From contig CAZGMC010000027.1 in the NCBI GenBank assembly GCA_964526565.1, positions 1 through 41,571 on the forward strand: 41,571 nucleotides of DNA, read 5' to 3'. The position numbers and the translations under genes were made by a program. Positions within the stretch are counted from its first letter, which is position 1, and each line of letters opens with the position of its first letter. Shown here one piece after another: positions 1 through 8,666 of this stretch. The notes beneath the pieces are model-generated. The model did not search any database. It had not been told where the DNA came from and was given only the letters and a program-made list of their open reading frames with translations. The stretch is from CAZGMC01 sp964526565. Lineage in GTDB: Bacteria; Pseudomonadota; Alphaproteobacteria; DSM-16000; Inquilinaceae.

Positions 1-752
1 AGGAGAAGGAGCAGCCCAAGCCCAACAGCGCGCCGAACCTCAGCGTCGTCAGCGACCGGCCGCGCTCGGTGGTCGGCTTCCGGCCCAGCGGCGGCGCCGC
101 CGCGGTGGCCCGCGCCGAGGTGTTCGACTACGAGGACGATGCCGAGGCTTTCGGTGTCGGCCAGACCGACGAGGCGCAGCAGCATGCCAGCGCGACCGGT
201 GAGGCCGCCGACATGATCTCCGACGCGGCGGCAAGCGCCTCGCTCGGCCGCGTCGGCGAATCGCAGATGACGGTGCTGCGGGCGGCTTCCGGCCCGGCCG
301 CGTCGCCGCGGGCCGGCACCGCCGCGCCGCGCGGCGAGCGCCGCGAGGGCGTCTTCGTGGCACCGGCCCCGGTCCAGGCGCCGCCGCGCCTGCCCGAGGC
401 GCGCGACGACGAGGAGACCGTCAGCCCGAGTGCACCGCGGCGCCGGGGCGGCAACCTGTTTCGCCGCGTGACCGGCCTGCTGCGCGACGAACAGGAGGAG
501 GAGCGGCCGGCCGCCCACCGCACCGCGCCGCTGTCGCCATCACGGCCGACCCCTGCTGTGGCCCCGGCAGCGGCCCCGGCAGCGGCCCCGGCCGGCAGGG
601 CGGCACCGGAGCGCAGGGCCGACCGGACCCGCTCCGCGGCGCCGACGCAATCGCGGCTGACCAGCGTCGACCTGCCGAGCCGGCCACCGATGCCCCGCCA
701 TGAGGACGAGACGCTGGAGATCCCGGCGTTCCTGCGCCGACAGATCAATTGA
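1..752 (+). CDS. ftsZ: Cell division protein FtsZ, C-terminal part (5' end outside window)
   Basis: The reading frame is open from the first base (first full codon at position 3), so the gene starts upstream. What remains is the low-complexity linker, rich in Ala, Pro, Arg and Glu, followed by the conserved C-terminal peptide ending IPAFLRRQIN. That peptide is the tail by which FtsZ, the tubulin-like GTPase of the Z-ring, binds FtsA and other partners at the inner membrane. The GTPase domain is not in the window. The linker contains about 2.8 copies of a 12-bp unit at 561-595, read as APAA repeats. A terminator follows at 822-858, and lpxC comes next, the usual alphaproteobacterial order. The identification rests on the C-terminal peptide plus the lpxC neighbour. 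Confidence 0.9.
   Translation, partial: EKEQPKPNSAPNLSVVSDRPRSVVGFRPSGGAAAVARAEVFDYEDDAEAFGVGQTDEAQQHASATGEAADMISDAAASASLGRVGESQMTVLRAASGPAASPRAGTAAPRGERREGVFVAPAPVQAPPRLPEARDDEETVSPSAPRRRGGNLFRRVTGLLRDEQEEERPAAHRTAPLSPSRPTPAVAPAAAPAAAPAGRAAPERRADRTRSAAPTQSRLTSVDLPSRPPMPRHEDETLEIPAFLRRQIN
561..595 (+). repeat. 12-bp tandem repeat inside the ftsZ linker
   Basis: The unit GCCCCGGCAGCG is present about 2.8 times and is read in frame as Ala-Pro-Ala-Ala. The unit length is a multiple of three, so copy-number change would lengthen or shorten the disordered FtsZ linker without shifting frame. Confidence 0.7.
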
Positions 753-821
753 TCGGACTGCCAGGTGAGATAAACGACCCGATCCGGCCCGTAACATACG
801 GTAACAAAGATTGATTTGAGG

Positions 822-858
822 GCTCCAGGGGACGCTGCTATGTGTTCTCTGGAGCTTT
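822..858 (+). terminator. Rho-independent terminator after ftsZ
   Basis: GCTCCAG (822-828) pairs with CTGGAGC (849-855). The stem can be extended inward to 11 pairs with G-U wobbles, and the 3' arm is followed by TTTT. It lies 70 bp after the ftsZ stop and 90 bp before lpxC, so lpxC probably has its own promoter downstream of it. Confidence 0.7.
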
Positions 859-946
859 TCTATTGCCGTCGTCAAGAGAATCCCCGGCGCCTGCCGGCCG
901 ATGCTCAAAAGACTGGAACCACTAATGAAAGCGGGCGGGGTGAGCC

Positions 947-1891
947 GTGGCCTTTGATCTGATGTACGGTCAGACATCTCCGCAGAGAACACTGAAGTCG
1001 CCGGCGCAGTGTTCGGGTGTTGCGTTGCACAAAGGCGTCCGCGTCGACATGACGCTCCAACCGGCCGACGTGAACACCGGTATTATTTTCGTTCGCACGG
1101 ACGTGGTGGACAACCGTGGCGTCATCCCGGCGACTTGGGAGCACGTGCTGGACATGCCGCTGTGCACCATGATCGCCAACGGCCATGGCATCAGCGTCAG
1201 CACGATCGAGCATCTGATGGCGGCATTCCGCGGCTGTGGCATCGACAACGCGGTCGTCGAGCTGCACGGCCCCGAGCTGCCGGCGATGGACGGCAGTGCC
1301 GCGCCGTTCGTCGAGCTGATCGAGGCGGCCGGGACCATGCCGCAGGCGGCGGCGAAGCGGGTCATCCGCGTGCTCAAGCCGCTCGAGGTGGGCGACAGCA
1401 CGCGCGGCGTCAGCCTGACCCCCGGCCGCGGCGCCTCGTTCAGTTTCGAAATCGACTTCCCGAGCCGCGTGGTGAGGCATCAGGAAGGTTTCATCCGGCT
1501 GGCCAACGGCGCCTTCAAGGCCGACCTGGCGCCGGCACGGACCTTCGGCTTCCTGGCCGAGGTCGAGCACCTGCGGGCGCACGGGCTGGCTCGCGGCGGC
1601 TCGCTGGACAACGCCATCGTCGTGGACGACGATTGCATCCTCAACGAGGGCGGCCTGCGCTACGAGGACGAGTTCGTGCGCCACAAGCTGCTCGATTCGG
1701 TCGGCGACCTCTACCTGGCCGGAGCGCCCATTATCGGCCATTTCCACGGCCGGCGCTCGGGGCACACGCTGAACCACATGCTGCTGCGCGCGCTGTTCGC
1801 CGACGACACCGCGTGGTGCTTCGACACGCTGGGCATCCCCGAATACGCCAGTCCCGGCTGGGTGCCCGGCGGCCTGGCGCAGACGGCCTGA
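947..1891 (+). CDS. lpxC: UDP-3-O-acyl-N-acetylglucosamine deacetylase LpxC
   Basis: This is the zinc-dependent deacetylase that performs the committed step of lipid A synthesis in the cytoplasm. It has 314 residues, slightly longer than the roughly 300 usual for the family. The family signatures are present: STIEHLMAA with catalytic Glu88 and zinc ligand His89, HKLLDSVGD with zinc ligands His246 and Asp250, and GHFHGRRSGHTLNH with the general acid/base His273. The N-terminal QRTLKSPAQCSGVALH matches the family start. I chose GTG 947 because GGGGTGA precedes it; ATG 962 is an in-frame alternative that costs five residues. The gene follows ftsZ, as is common in proteobacterial dcw clusters. 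Confidence 0.95.
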   Translation: MAFDLMYGQTSPQRTLKSPAQCSGVALHKGVRVDMTLQPADVNTGIIFVRTDVVDNRGVIPATWEHVLDMPLCTMIANGHGISVSTIEHLMAAFRGCGIDNAVVELHGPELPAMDGSAAPFVELIEAAGTMPQAAAKRVIRVLKPLEVGDSTRGVSLTPGRGASFSFEIDFPSRVVRHQEGFIRLANGAFKADLAPARTFGFLAEVEHLRAHGLARGGSLDNAIVVDDDCILNEGGLRYEDEFVRHKLLDSVGDLYLAGAPIIGHFHGRRSGHTLNHMLLRALFADDTAWCFDTLGIPEYASPGWVPGGLAQTA

Positions 1892-1929
1892 TCCCCTGCT
1901 GCCCTGTCCCGCCCCCGCCGGCCGGCCGG

Positions 1930-3389
1930 TCAGGCGGTCGTCAGCAGGTCGTCCGTCGACTGCGGTGCCGTTTTCAGGACATCGAGGACGTACGCCCGCG
2001 CCCGTCGCGCCGCGTCCTGGACATGGTCCGTATAGGTGCCCCGCAGGCTTGAAGGGATGTTGGCGTCCGTCAACGCAGGCGCCGTGTACCTGTCGATCAG
2101 CCGGTCCAGGTCAGCGGGTTCAAGCTCCGACAACAGGTTCAGGATGGGCCCCGACAACAGGCCGCGAGCGCGGCACAGGTGGAGCAGCAGCCGCGTTTCC
2201 TCGGCCTGGCCGATGCATTCGAAGGGCAGGCGGTCGGTCAGGCCGGCCAGGGCACGATAGACCGGCAGGTTCTCCGGATCGTTCAGGTGGTCGCCGGGAA
2301 AGGTGGCACGCACAACCGCCTGCGGCAGGAACGCGGCATAGCCGCGATGGACATAGGCGCATTTCGGACAGCGGCCGCACCACGGCTTGCGCACATTGCA
2401 CGAGCTCGTCGCCGGCACGTGCCGGATGTTGTCGTTGAGCATGTAGAATATGACGATGTCGTAGATCGGCTTGAGAATGCTGAAATAGCTGAAACCGGCG
2501 AGCAGGTTTTCCTGGATGTAGGTATTGATCAGCCGCTCGGCCGCGTACGACTTGCCCCACTGGTGGTTGACCTCCTCGCCGGCCTCGTCCCAGTGGATCT
2601 GGCCGGTGTCGGCCGAGCGCTCGTAGCCCAGGGCCATGGCCGTGGCCCCCGCGTGGAGGGCGACCGGCACGGCGGCGAACACCGAGGCCGGCGTCTCCGC
2701 CGCGCACAGCGTGGCGATGTCCGGCGGCGCCTCGCAGTTCAGGATGGGCGAGTCCAGGAAGTCGTCGAACATCCACTGTTCGTGCGCCGCGCGGCAGCCG
2801 GTGGTCAGGACGACCGGACCATTGTGCGATTTCTGCGCCGCCAGCGAGCGGTACACCGAAGAGTAGTAGGTCAGGTTGTGGTACGGGACGCCGATGCTGC
2901 GCAGGATGCCGTTGGCGACGAGGCTGTCCTTGCCGCAGCCGCTGAGGTTGAGGACCAGGTCGCTGGCCGGCCGCGTCACCGCCGGCCCGTCGGCCGGCCC
3001 GAGGCCGTGCCCGAGGCCGTGCCCGAGGCCGTGCCCGAGGCCGCGAACGCCGGCACGTAGCGGTGCCGGATGCCGTTTTCGTAGCGCCACTGGGCCCAGA
3101 CATTGACGAAGATCTCGCGCCACAGCGCGGCAAAGGCGGGCGTCGCGTACCGGGCATGATCGCCGAAGTCGATCCGGTCGGGGCGCAGATTGGCCACCTT
3201 GTTCATGTCGAAGGCGGCAATGTGGAACAGCAGCCGGCGGAACGCCTCGGTGCCGATCGCCGCCTCGACCCGCGACAGCGGCACGTCCGGATACCAGTAC
3301 GTGGTCGATAAGGTCAGGCGGCCGAACGAATAGATGAAGTTGAGCTGGTGCTCGGACCAGCGGATCGAGTCGAGCGCGAGCGTGCTCAT
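1930..3389 (-). pseudogene. PP-loop ATPase, MurL-like family, interrupted by a frameshift
   Basis: Two minus-strand frames together give one protein of about 485 residues. The N-terminal part (from ATG 3389, beginning MSTLALDSIRW) ends near RYENGIRHRYVPAF. The C-terminal part continues in another frame with DLVLNLSGCGKDSLVANG, a PP-loop (SGxGKDS) typical of ATP pyrophosphatase-fold enzymes. Later come NCEAPP, YERSADTG and the cysteine cluster KPWCGRCPKC, followed by LPFECIGQAEE. This arrangement resembles MurL, the UDP-MurNAc-L-Ala-L-Glu epimerase, as I recall that family. It could be a paralogue with another substrate. The frame switch falls in or beside a 12-bp tandem repeat at 2999-3046. 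The unit is divisible by three, so copy number alone does not explain it; an indel at the edge, a sequencing error or programmed shifting all remain possible. Composition is otherwise normal for the window, and no operon partner is visible. Confidence 0.6.
2999..3046 (-). repeat. 12-bp tandem repeat at the frameshift of the PP-loop gene
   Basis: Four head-to-tail copies of CCGAGGCCGTGC (plus-strand sense), the last diverged. In one minus frame it reads as repeated GLGH, in the other as repeated ASGT. It sits exactly where the N-terminal and C-terminal halves of the PP-loop protein change frame. Confidence 0.85.
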
Positions 3390-3489
3390 GCCTTGCTCAT
3401 ACTTGGAGCGGCGCTCTGTTGTCCGGACGTGACCAAGCCGCATGGACCGGCCGGGCCGGCATGGCTCACGCAATGGGGATGCGGAATGC

Positions 3490-3522
3490 GCATCGGACGT
3501 TCCAAAACGTGCCGTCCGATGC
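3490..3522. promoter_or_regulatory. Inverted repeat, possible operator or hairpin
   Basis: GCATCGGACG (3490-3499) and CGTCCGATGC (3513-3522) form a perfect 10-bp inverted repeat with a 13-nt centre. It lies between the TAXI gene end (3669) and the PP-loop gene start (3389), both on the minus strand. There is no T-run after it on either strand, so a simple terminator is unlikely. Confidence 0.45.
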
Positions 3523-3536
3523 TCGCGGCCGTGGCT

Positions 3537-3557
3537 GGATACAAGGGCCTTGTATCC
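3537..3557. promoter_or_regulatory. 21-bp palindrome, candidate operator
   Basis: GGATACAAGG and CCTTGTATCC are perfect 10-bp arms around a single G. The short symmetric form resembles a dimeric repressor site; GntR-family sites often contain CTTGTAT-type half sites. It is 148 bp upstream of the PP-loop gene start and 112 bp past the TAXI stop. No regulator gene is adjacent. Confidence 0.45.
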
Positions 3558-3668
3558 GCTAAAAATCGTACCCTGTCCAGCCCGCCCCACGGCAATGCGT
3601 TCAGGTGGACGGGCAGGAGGGCCGATGAGTCCGGCCATGGGTCCCACGGCTGAAAGCCGCCGCGAACG

Positions 3669-4679
3669 TCAGTCGATCAGGCCGGCTTCGCGGTAGAACC
3701 GCGCGGCGCCGGGGTGCAGCGGGATGCCGATACCGGTCAGTGCCGTGTCGAGGGTGACCGCCGTCCCCTTGCCATGGCCGACGTCGAGCAGGCGGCGCGT
3801 GTTGTCGTTCCACAGGGCGCGGGTGATCTCGTAGACCAGCGCCTCGTCCTGCTCGGCGCTGGTGATCCACTGGGCCCCGAGGGCCAGGGTCTCGGTGTCC
3901 TGGTCGATGCCGTCGTACGTGCCGGCCGGGATCGGGTCGGCGGAGAAGAAGCCGTACGCCTCGATGATCTGGGCGGCCGGGTCGCCGGCGATGGGCACCA
4001 GGGTGATGTCGGCACTGCTGGCCAGATCCAACACCGCCCCGGTGGGATAGCCGGCAACGATGAAGAACGCGTCGAGCTGTCCATCGCGCAAGGCGTCGGC
4101 GGCCGGGCCGGGCTTCATGTACGCGGCCTCGATGTCCTGCTCCGACAGGCCGTACGCGTCGAGAATAATCAGCGCGTCGACGTACGTGCCGGAGCCGGGT
4201 TCGTCCAGCGAGACGCGCCGGCCGGCCAGGTCGTCAACGCTGTCGATGCCGGCGTCGGCGCGGGCCACCAAGTGGATGTGCTCTGGGTAGAGCGCGGCGA
4301 TGGCGCGCAACTGCTCCATCGGCTCCTGGCCGTCGAACACGCCGGTGCCGGTGTACGCCCAGTAGGCCACGTCGGACTGGGAGAAGCCGGAGTCGAACAG
4401 ACCGGAGTGGATGCCGTTGACGTTGTTGACCGAGCCACGCGACGACTGGGCCACCGCCACCAGCCCCGGCACGCCGCAGCTGCCGCCCTCCCCGCAGGGG
4501 CGCGAGCCGGGCGGGTTGGACACCGCGTTGGCGATGACGCCGCCCAGCGGGTAGTAGGTGGCGCCGGTGCCGCCGGTGCCGATGGTAAAGAAGGTCATCT
4601 CCTGCGCCGCGGCCGCACCCGCCAGCAGCGCTGCGGCGGCCAGTCCGGCCGTGATCCCCCCGATCGTCCGCACGCGCAT
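3669..4679 (-). CDS. TAXI-family TRAP transporter solute-binding protein
   Basis: A 336-residue exported protein. Residues 1-25 form a signal peptide (MRVRTIGG, a hydrophobic Ala/Leu stretch, AAAQ). The mature start EMTFFTIGTGGTGATYYPLGG is the signature of the TAXI (TRAP-associated extracytoplasmic immunogenic) family, and the later NVNGIHSG, VSLDEPGSGT and AYMKPGPAADALRDGQLDAFF segments fit it. Such proteins bind a small organic acid or amino acid in the periplasm and deliver it to a fused DctQM-type membrane subunit. No membrane subunit is in the window, so it is either an orphan or works with a distant partner. ATG 4679 is preceded by GGGAGGA at good spacing. The ligand cannot be told from sequence. 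Confidence 0.88.
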   Translation of the reverse strand: MRVRTIGGITAGLAAAALLAGAAAAQEMTFFTIGTGGTGATYYPLGGVIANAVSNPPGSRPCGEGGSCGVPGLVAVAQSSRGSVNNVNGIHSGLFDSGFSQSDVAYWAYTGTGVFDGQEPMEQLRAIAALYPEHIHLVARADAGIDSVDDLAGRRVSLDEPGSGTYVDALIILDAYGLSEQDIEAAYMKPGPAADALRDGQLDAFFIVAGYPTGAVLDLASSADITLVPIAGDPAAQIIEAYGFFSADPIPAGTYDGIDQDTETLALGAQWITSAEQDEALVYEITRALWNDNTRRLLDVGHGKGTAVTLDTALTGIGIPLHPGAARFYREAGLID

Positions 4680-4803
4680 GGATCGTCCTCCCAGCCCTGA
4701 TCCGCTCTTGTCTTCGGCCTGGACCAGGTCCGAATCTCATCCGAAAGGCAATCATGCTTTCGGCCAGAGAGCCATCCTGCATCGACGGTCCGCAGAACGG
4801 CCT

Positions 4804-4882
4804 CGATGGCTCGCCTGCCCCGATGGCTCGCCTGCCCCGATGGCTCGCCTGCCTCGATGGCTCGCCTGCCCCGACGGCTCGG
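4804..4882. repeat. 17-bp tandem repeat, about 4.6 copies
   Basis: The unit CGATGGCTCGCCTGCCC occurs at 4804, 4821, 4838 (one mismatch) and 4855, with a partial copy to 4882. It lies in the 361-bp gap between gapR and the TAXI gene, upstream of the TAXI start. The unit is not a multiple of three. Nothing else recognisable is in the gap. Confidence 0.9.
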
Positions 4883-5040
4883 TCGCGTCAGAAGCCGGGG
4901 CTGAGCATGACGAGCGAGGTGTCGACGACAGACAGCACCGGCTTGGGATCGAGGCGGTCGACAGGCGCCGGCATCAGCAAGGCTGTAGAGGAAGTGCCTG
5001 ACGAGATCGCGGCAGAGTCCCAGGACCGGTTCGTCCCGGG

Positions 5041-5388
5041 CTACTCTGCCATGCCGAGAGCGCGCTTGTACAGGTCGAGCAGTTCCTCCTGCTCCTGGCG
5101 GTCGGCCTTTTCCATTTTTCGCAGTTTGAGGATCTGGCGCATGATCTTGGTGTCGAACCCGGTGGACTTGGCCTCGGCGAACACCTCGCGCACGTCCTGG
5201 GCCAGCGCCGCCTTTTCCTCCTCCAGGCGCTCGATCCGCTCGATGAAGCTGCGCAGCCGCTCGGCGGCGATGCCGCCCACGTCGGCAGACTCCGGACGGG
5301 ACTCCGGACGGGACTCCGGCCGGGACTCTGGCCGGGACTCTGGGCTGGACTCTGGGCGGCTGTCCTGCATGTCCTCCACGTCGGCCAT
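5041..5388 (-). CDS. gapR: Nucleoid-associated protein GapR (DUF2312) with repeat-built N-terminal tail
   Basis: Residues 38-113 match the DUF2312/GapR family: ERLRSFIERIERLEEEKAAL, then VFAEAKSTGFDTKIMRQILKLRKM and EELLDLYKRALG. In Caulobacter, GapR binds overtwisted AT-rich DNA ahead of replication and transcription and helps topoisomerases. The family is usually about 85-90 residues; this one has 115. The extra length is a charged N-terminal tail made of PESR/PESS repeats (residues 11-34) encoded by six 12-bp tandem copies at 5288-5359. The start MADVEDMQD resembles family N-termini. It is a single-gene unit between the TAXI and argG genes. Whether the repeat tail changes DNA binding is unknown. 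Confidence 0.88.
   Translation of the reverse strand: MADVEDMQDSRPESSPESRPESRPESRPESRPESADVGGIAAERLRSFIERIERLEEEKAALAQDVREVFAEAKSTGFDTKIMRQILKLRKMEKADRQEQEELLDLYKRALGMAE
5288..5359 (-). repeat. 12-bp tandem repeat inside gapR, six copies
   Basis: Plus-strand unit GACTCCGGACGG at 5288, 5300, 5312, 5324, 5336 and 5348, with point changes increasing toward the gene start. It is in frame and encodes a four-residue Pro-Glu-Ser-Arg/Ser motif. Confidence 0.9.
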
Positions 5389-5486
5389 GGCGGCCCCGGT
5401 TCCTCTTTTGTTGCGGGCGGCCGGACGATACCCCTGCCGCCGCAGGGGCGCAAGCCCCGGCGCCGGCGCGGGTCGAGAGCAGATGA

Positions 5487-5521
5487 TACGACCGATCCAG
5501 GTGGCACGGCTATCGGTCGTA
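5487..5521. promoter_or_regulatory. 10-bp inverted repeat between argG and gapR
   Basis: TACGACCGAT (5487-5496) and ATCGGTCGTA (5512-5521) are perfect arms around a 15-nt loop. It lies 99 bp upstream of the gapR start and 165 bp past the argG stop (both minus). There is no T-tract on the downstream side, so it may be an operator, or a hairpin in the gapR leader or argG 3' end. The rest of the 297-bp gap shows no other feature. Confidence 0.4.
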
Positions 5522-5685
5522 CCAGGAGCCGGTCGAGGGATGGCGCTTCGGGATGCCGCGCCCCGGCATGCCGGTCTGGTGCCGCGTCACCTGCTGGCGA
5601 CGAGCATCGCCGGTGCCCCGGCCGGCCCGCCAACCTCGACGGTTTGTGCACGAACACCCATCAGGTTGCTTCAGGAGGCTGCCAT

Positions 5686-6924
<1,239 letters not shown>

Positions 6925-7032
6925 GGGGCTCCTCTTCCTCTCGCCGGGGTGGTTCGCACGGGGCCGGACACTAGGGCGAAACCGGACGGTCGACAAGCGG
7001 TGCCGGGACCGATGCCGGACGGCACGGCGGGC

Positions 7033-7515
7033 TCACGTCTCGAAGGCCTCGCCCGTCGTCATGGCGTGGAACACGGCAACGCCGATCAGTTGGGCGATGG
7101 AGCGGCCGTCGTGCGACAGGGGCGCGATCAGCCTCTCGACATTCCGGTACTCGTCGCACTGGGCACGGTAGCTGAACTCCGAGTGGCGCGGCCGGCCGTC
7201 CCGTTCGACCTTGGCGAATTCGGCATACAGCTCGGCGGGCCGGGTGATGGGCAACTCGCTGACCAGCCTGCCCGTCAGCTCGAACCCGCTGCGCTCGACG
7301 ACGATGGTGCCGGCCAGGCGGTAGCGAAAATCGAGCGGCTCGCGCAGCACGTCCAGCAGCACGACATGGGGCAGCACGCCGCGCGGCATGTCGAGCGGGT
7401 CGATGTCGCAGCGCCGCGGCATCGGCCGGTCGCCCCGCGCCGCGTCCCAGTACGCGAAGAACGTGCGCAGAGTCGGATTCGCCAACTGCTCGGCGCGTTC
7501 AATGATGCGCGACAT
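7033..7515 (-). CDS. PAS domain-containing protein (PAS_5 family)
   Basis: A 160-residue protein with the layout of the alphaproteobacterial PAS_5 family. It has an N-terminal FFAYWDAARGDRPMPRR, then DIDPLDMPRGVLPHVVLLDV, a core strand FRYRLAGT, GFELTGR, and a C-terminal sheet with VERLIAPLSHDG. Such stand-alone PAS proteins are thought to sense a ligand or signal, but no effector domain is attached and no ligand can be inferred. ATG 7515 is preceded by GAGG nine bases upstream; GTG 7521 two codons earlier is possible. It lies about 100 bp upstream of argG on the same strand, so it might be co-transcribed with it. Confidence 0.75.
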   Translation of the reverse strand: MSRIIERAEQLANPTLRTFFAYWDAARGDRPMPRRCDIDPLDMPRGVLPHVVLLDVLREPLDFRYRLAGTIVVERSGFELTGRLVSELPITRPAELYAEFAKVERDGRPRHSEFSYRAQCDEYRNVERLIAPLSHDGRSIAQLIGVAVFHAMTTGEAFET

Positions 7516-7700
7516 GTCCACCGGCCTCGGCCACCCCGACCGGACAGCATGCTATTCACAATTGTTTTCGGAGTAAATAGGAATGCCGTTACACCGACAG
7601 GTGCAGCGGCATCGCGCCTGCCCGCCGCCCGCCCGGTCCCTCCGGGCGCGGCGACGGCTGACGGCGGGGCCGCGGCGGCACCGCCGTCAAATGTCAGATG

Positions 7701-7880
7701 TCAGACGGCGACGACGATGGCCACTGCCACCACGGCTGCCGCGGCCAGCCCCAGGAACGACATGATGGAGTAGCGCAGCACCGGGCTGGGCTGCTGCACG
7801 TGGCCGCACTGCTCGCATTCAAGGGCGTTGAACGACAGATCGGTGCCGCACTTCTGGCATTTCCTTGCGTTTCCGGTCAT
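7701..7880 (-). CDS. Small zinc-ribbon membrane protein
   Basis: A 59-residue protein. Residues 8-25 contain two CxxC pairs (Cys8/Cys11 and Cys22/Cys25), a rubredoxin-like zinc ribbon. Residues 38-59 form one hydrophobic segment that runs to the C-terminus (FLGLAAAAVVAVAIVVAV). This predicts a cytoplasmic zinc ribbon anchored by a C-terminal tail in the inner membrane. I do not recognise a named family. ATG 7880 has AAGGAG eight bases upstream. The frame is open further upstream, but that extension looks non-coding and contains an inverted repeat (7898-7932). Confidence 0.6.
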   Translation of the reverse strand: MTGNARKCQKCGTDLSFNALECEQCGHVQQPSPVLRYSIMSFLGLAAAAVVAVAIVVAV

Positions 7881-7897
7881 GGCCGTGCTCCTTCCTC

Positions 7898-7932
7898 GGG
7901 AGTTTCCCAAGAGCTGGGCAAGGGAAACACCC
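7898..7932 (-). promoter_or_regulatory. Leader hairpin upstream of the zinc-ribbon gene
   Basis: On the minus strand GTTTCCC pairs with GGGAAAC across a 13-nt loop. The stem is extended by GGG/CCC after a single T-T mismatch. It ends about 10 bases before the AAGGAG ribosome-binding site of the zinc-ribbon gene, so it could modulate translation or be a protein-binding site. Confidence 0.4.
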
Positions 7933-8069
7933 TTCGCAAGGCCGGAATCGGCCATCCGGCATGGAACAGGCCAAGACCATCTGCGGGAACCGTCCGGCTT
8001 CGTCAACACCTGACGGGGCACGCCCCCGCCCGGCGAGGGTATCTTCTTGTTCTGTGGTACCAAAATACC

Positions 8070-8101
8070 ATGCCGCCGCGCCGGGCCCGGCGCGGCGGCA
8101 T
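8070..8101. terminator. Perfect 32-bp GC palindrome, probable terminator for the microprotein gene
   Basis: ATGCCGCCGCGCCGGG is followed directly by its exact reverse complement, centre between 8085 and 8086. On the minus strand it is followed by TGGTATTTTGG. It lies 53 bp after the stop of the 33-residue gene. Either strand could form the hairpin, but only the minus side has a modest T-rich tail. Confidence 0.5.
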
Positions 8102-8154
8102 CATTGTCTGAAGGACGAAACAGAAGACGCTGCTATTCCCGTTGGGGTGGAACG

Positions 8155-8256
8155 CTATCCGATCATGCGCACCAGCATCACGAACAGGCCGAACAGGCCA
8201 CTCATGAAGAGCGCGTACAGGATGAGCTGCTTTGCGAGTTCAAAGGCTTCAAACAT
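8155..8256 (-). CDS. 33-residue membrane microprotein
   Basis: An ORF too short for ordinary calling encodes MFEAFELAKQLILYALFMSG and then LFGLFVMLVRMIG. Residues 10-29 form one membrane-spanning helix, with a short acidic N-terminus and a C-terminal Arg. Evidence that it is real: a ribosome-binding region GAGGGAGTTGGAG just before ATG 8256, a hydrophobic helix of the right length, and a perfect palindrome 53 bp after the stop. I do not recognise it. Small single-pass proteins of this size often attach to cytochrome oxidases or transporters, but nothing here says which. The divergent-looking AT-richer DNA upstream (8257-8450) may hold its promoter. Confidence 0.55.
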   Translation of the reverse strand: MFEAFELAKQLILYALFMSGLFGLFVMLVRMIG

Positions 8257-8476
8257 GGCTCCAACTCCCTCGTTTACATTGTTGTGCCGTCCAACGCTGT
8301 TGTCGTTGTTCGTTGGTGGCCAGTTTTTTTGTTGGCTTGTCGCGACGGATGCTTTTTGCGCACCGCGGAGATGCGAGTATGGACGTTCAGAATAGGTGAT
8401 CCCGGCGCGCGGTTAAAAGACCTCAATGAAAAACAAACCATGATTGGGGGGGGCCGCGACCTTGCGCCGCGCCACC

Positions 8477-8533
8477 CGGCCACCCCAGCCGGCCACCCCA
8501 GCCGGCCGCCCTGCCCGAACGCCCTGCCCGAAC
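8477..8533. repeat. Two adjacent 13-bp tandem repeats
   Basis: CGGCCACCCCAGC occurs about 2.4 times (8477-8507) and is followed directly by two copies of GCCCTGCCCGAAC (8508-8533). They lie in the 410-bp gap between the microprotein gene and hsp20. Confidence 0.8.
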
Positions 8534-8565
8534 GCCGTCACCTCCGCATCCCGTTGCAAGGGCGA

Positions 8566-8589
8566 TGCGGCCGCCTGGCGGCGGCCGCA
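8566..8589 (-). terminator. Strong GC hairpin downstream of hsp20
   Basis: TGCGGCCGCC and GGCGGCCGCA form a perfect 10-bp stem around a four-base loop, 78 bp past the hsp20 stop. It has no T-tract on the minus strand, so it may be a processing or stability hairpin, or a factor-dependent terminator, rather than a classic intrinsic terminator. Confidence 0.35.
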
Positions 8590-8666
8590 CCCGTTTTCAA
8601 TCTCCCGTCGGTCAGCCGACGCGCAGCGGACGCTTTTCGTCAGCGGCGCGACGGCTGCCGCCGCGC

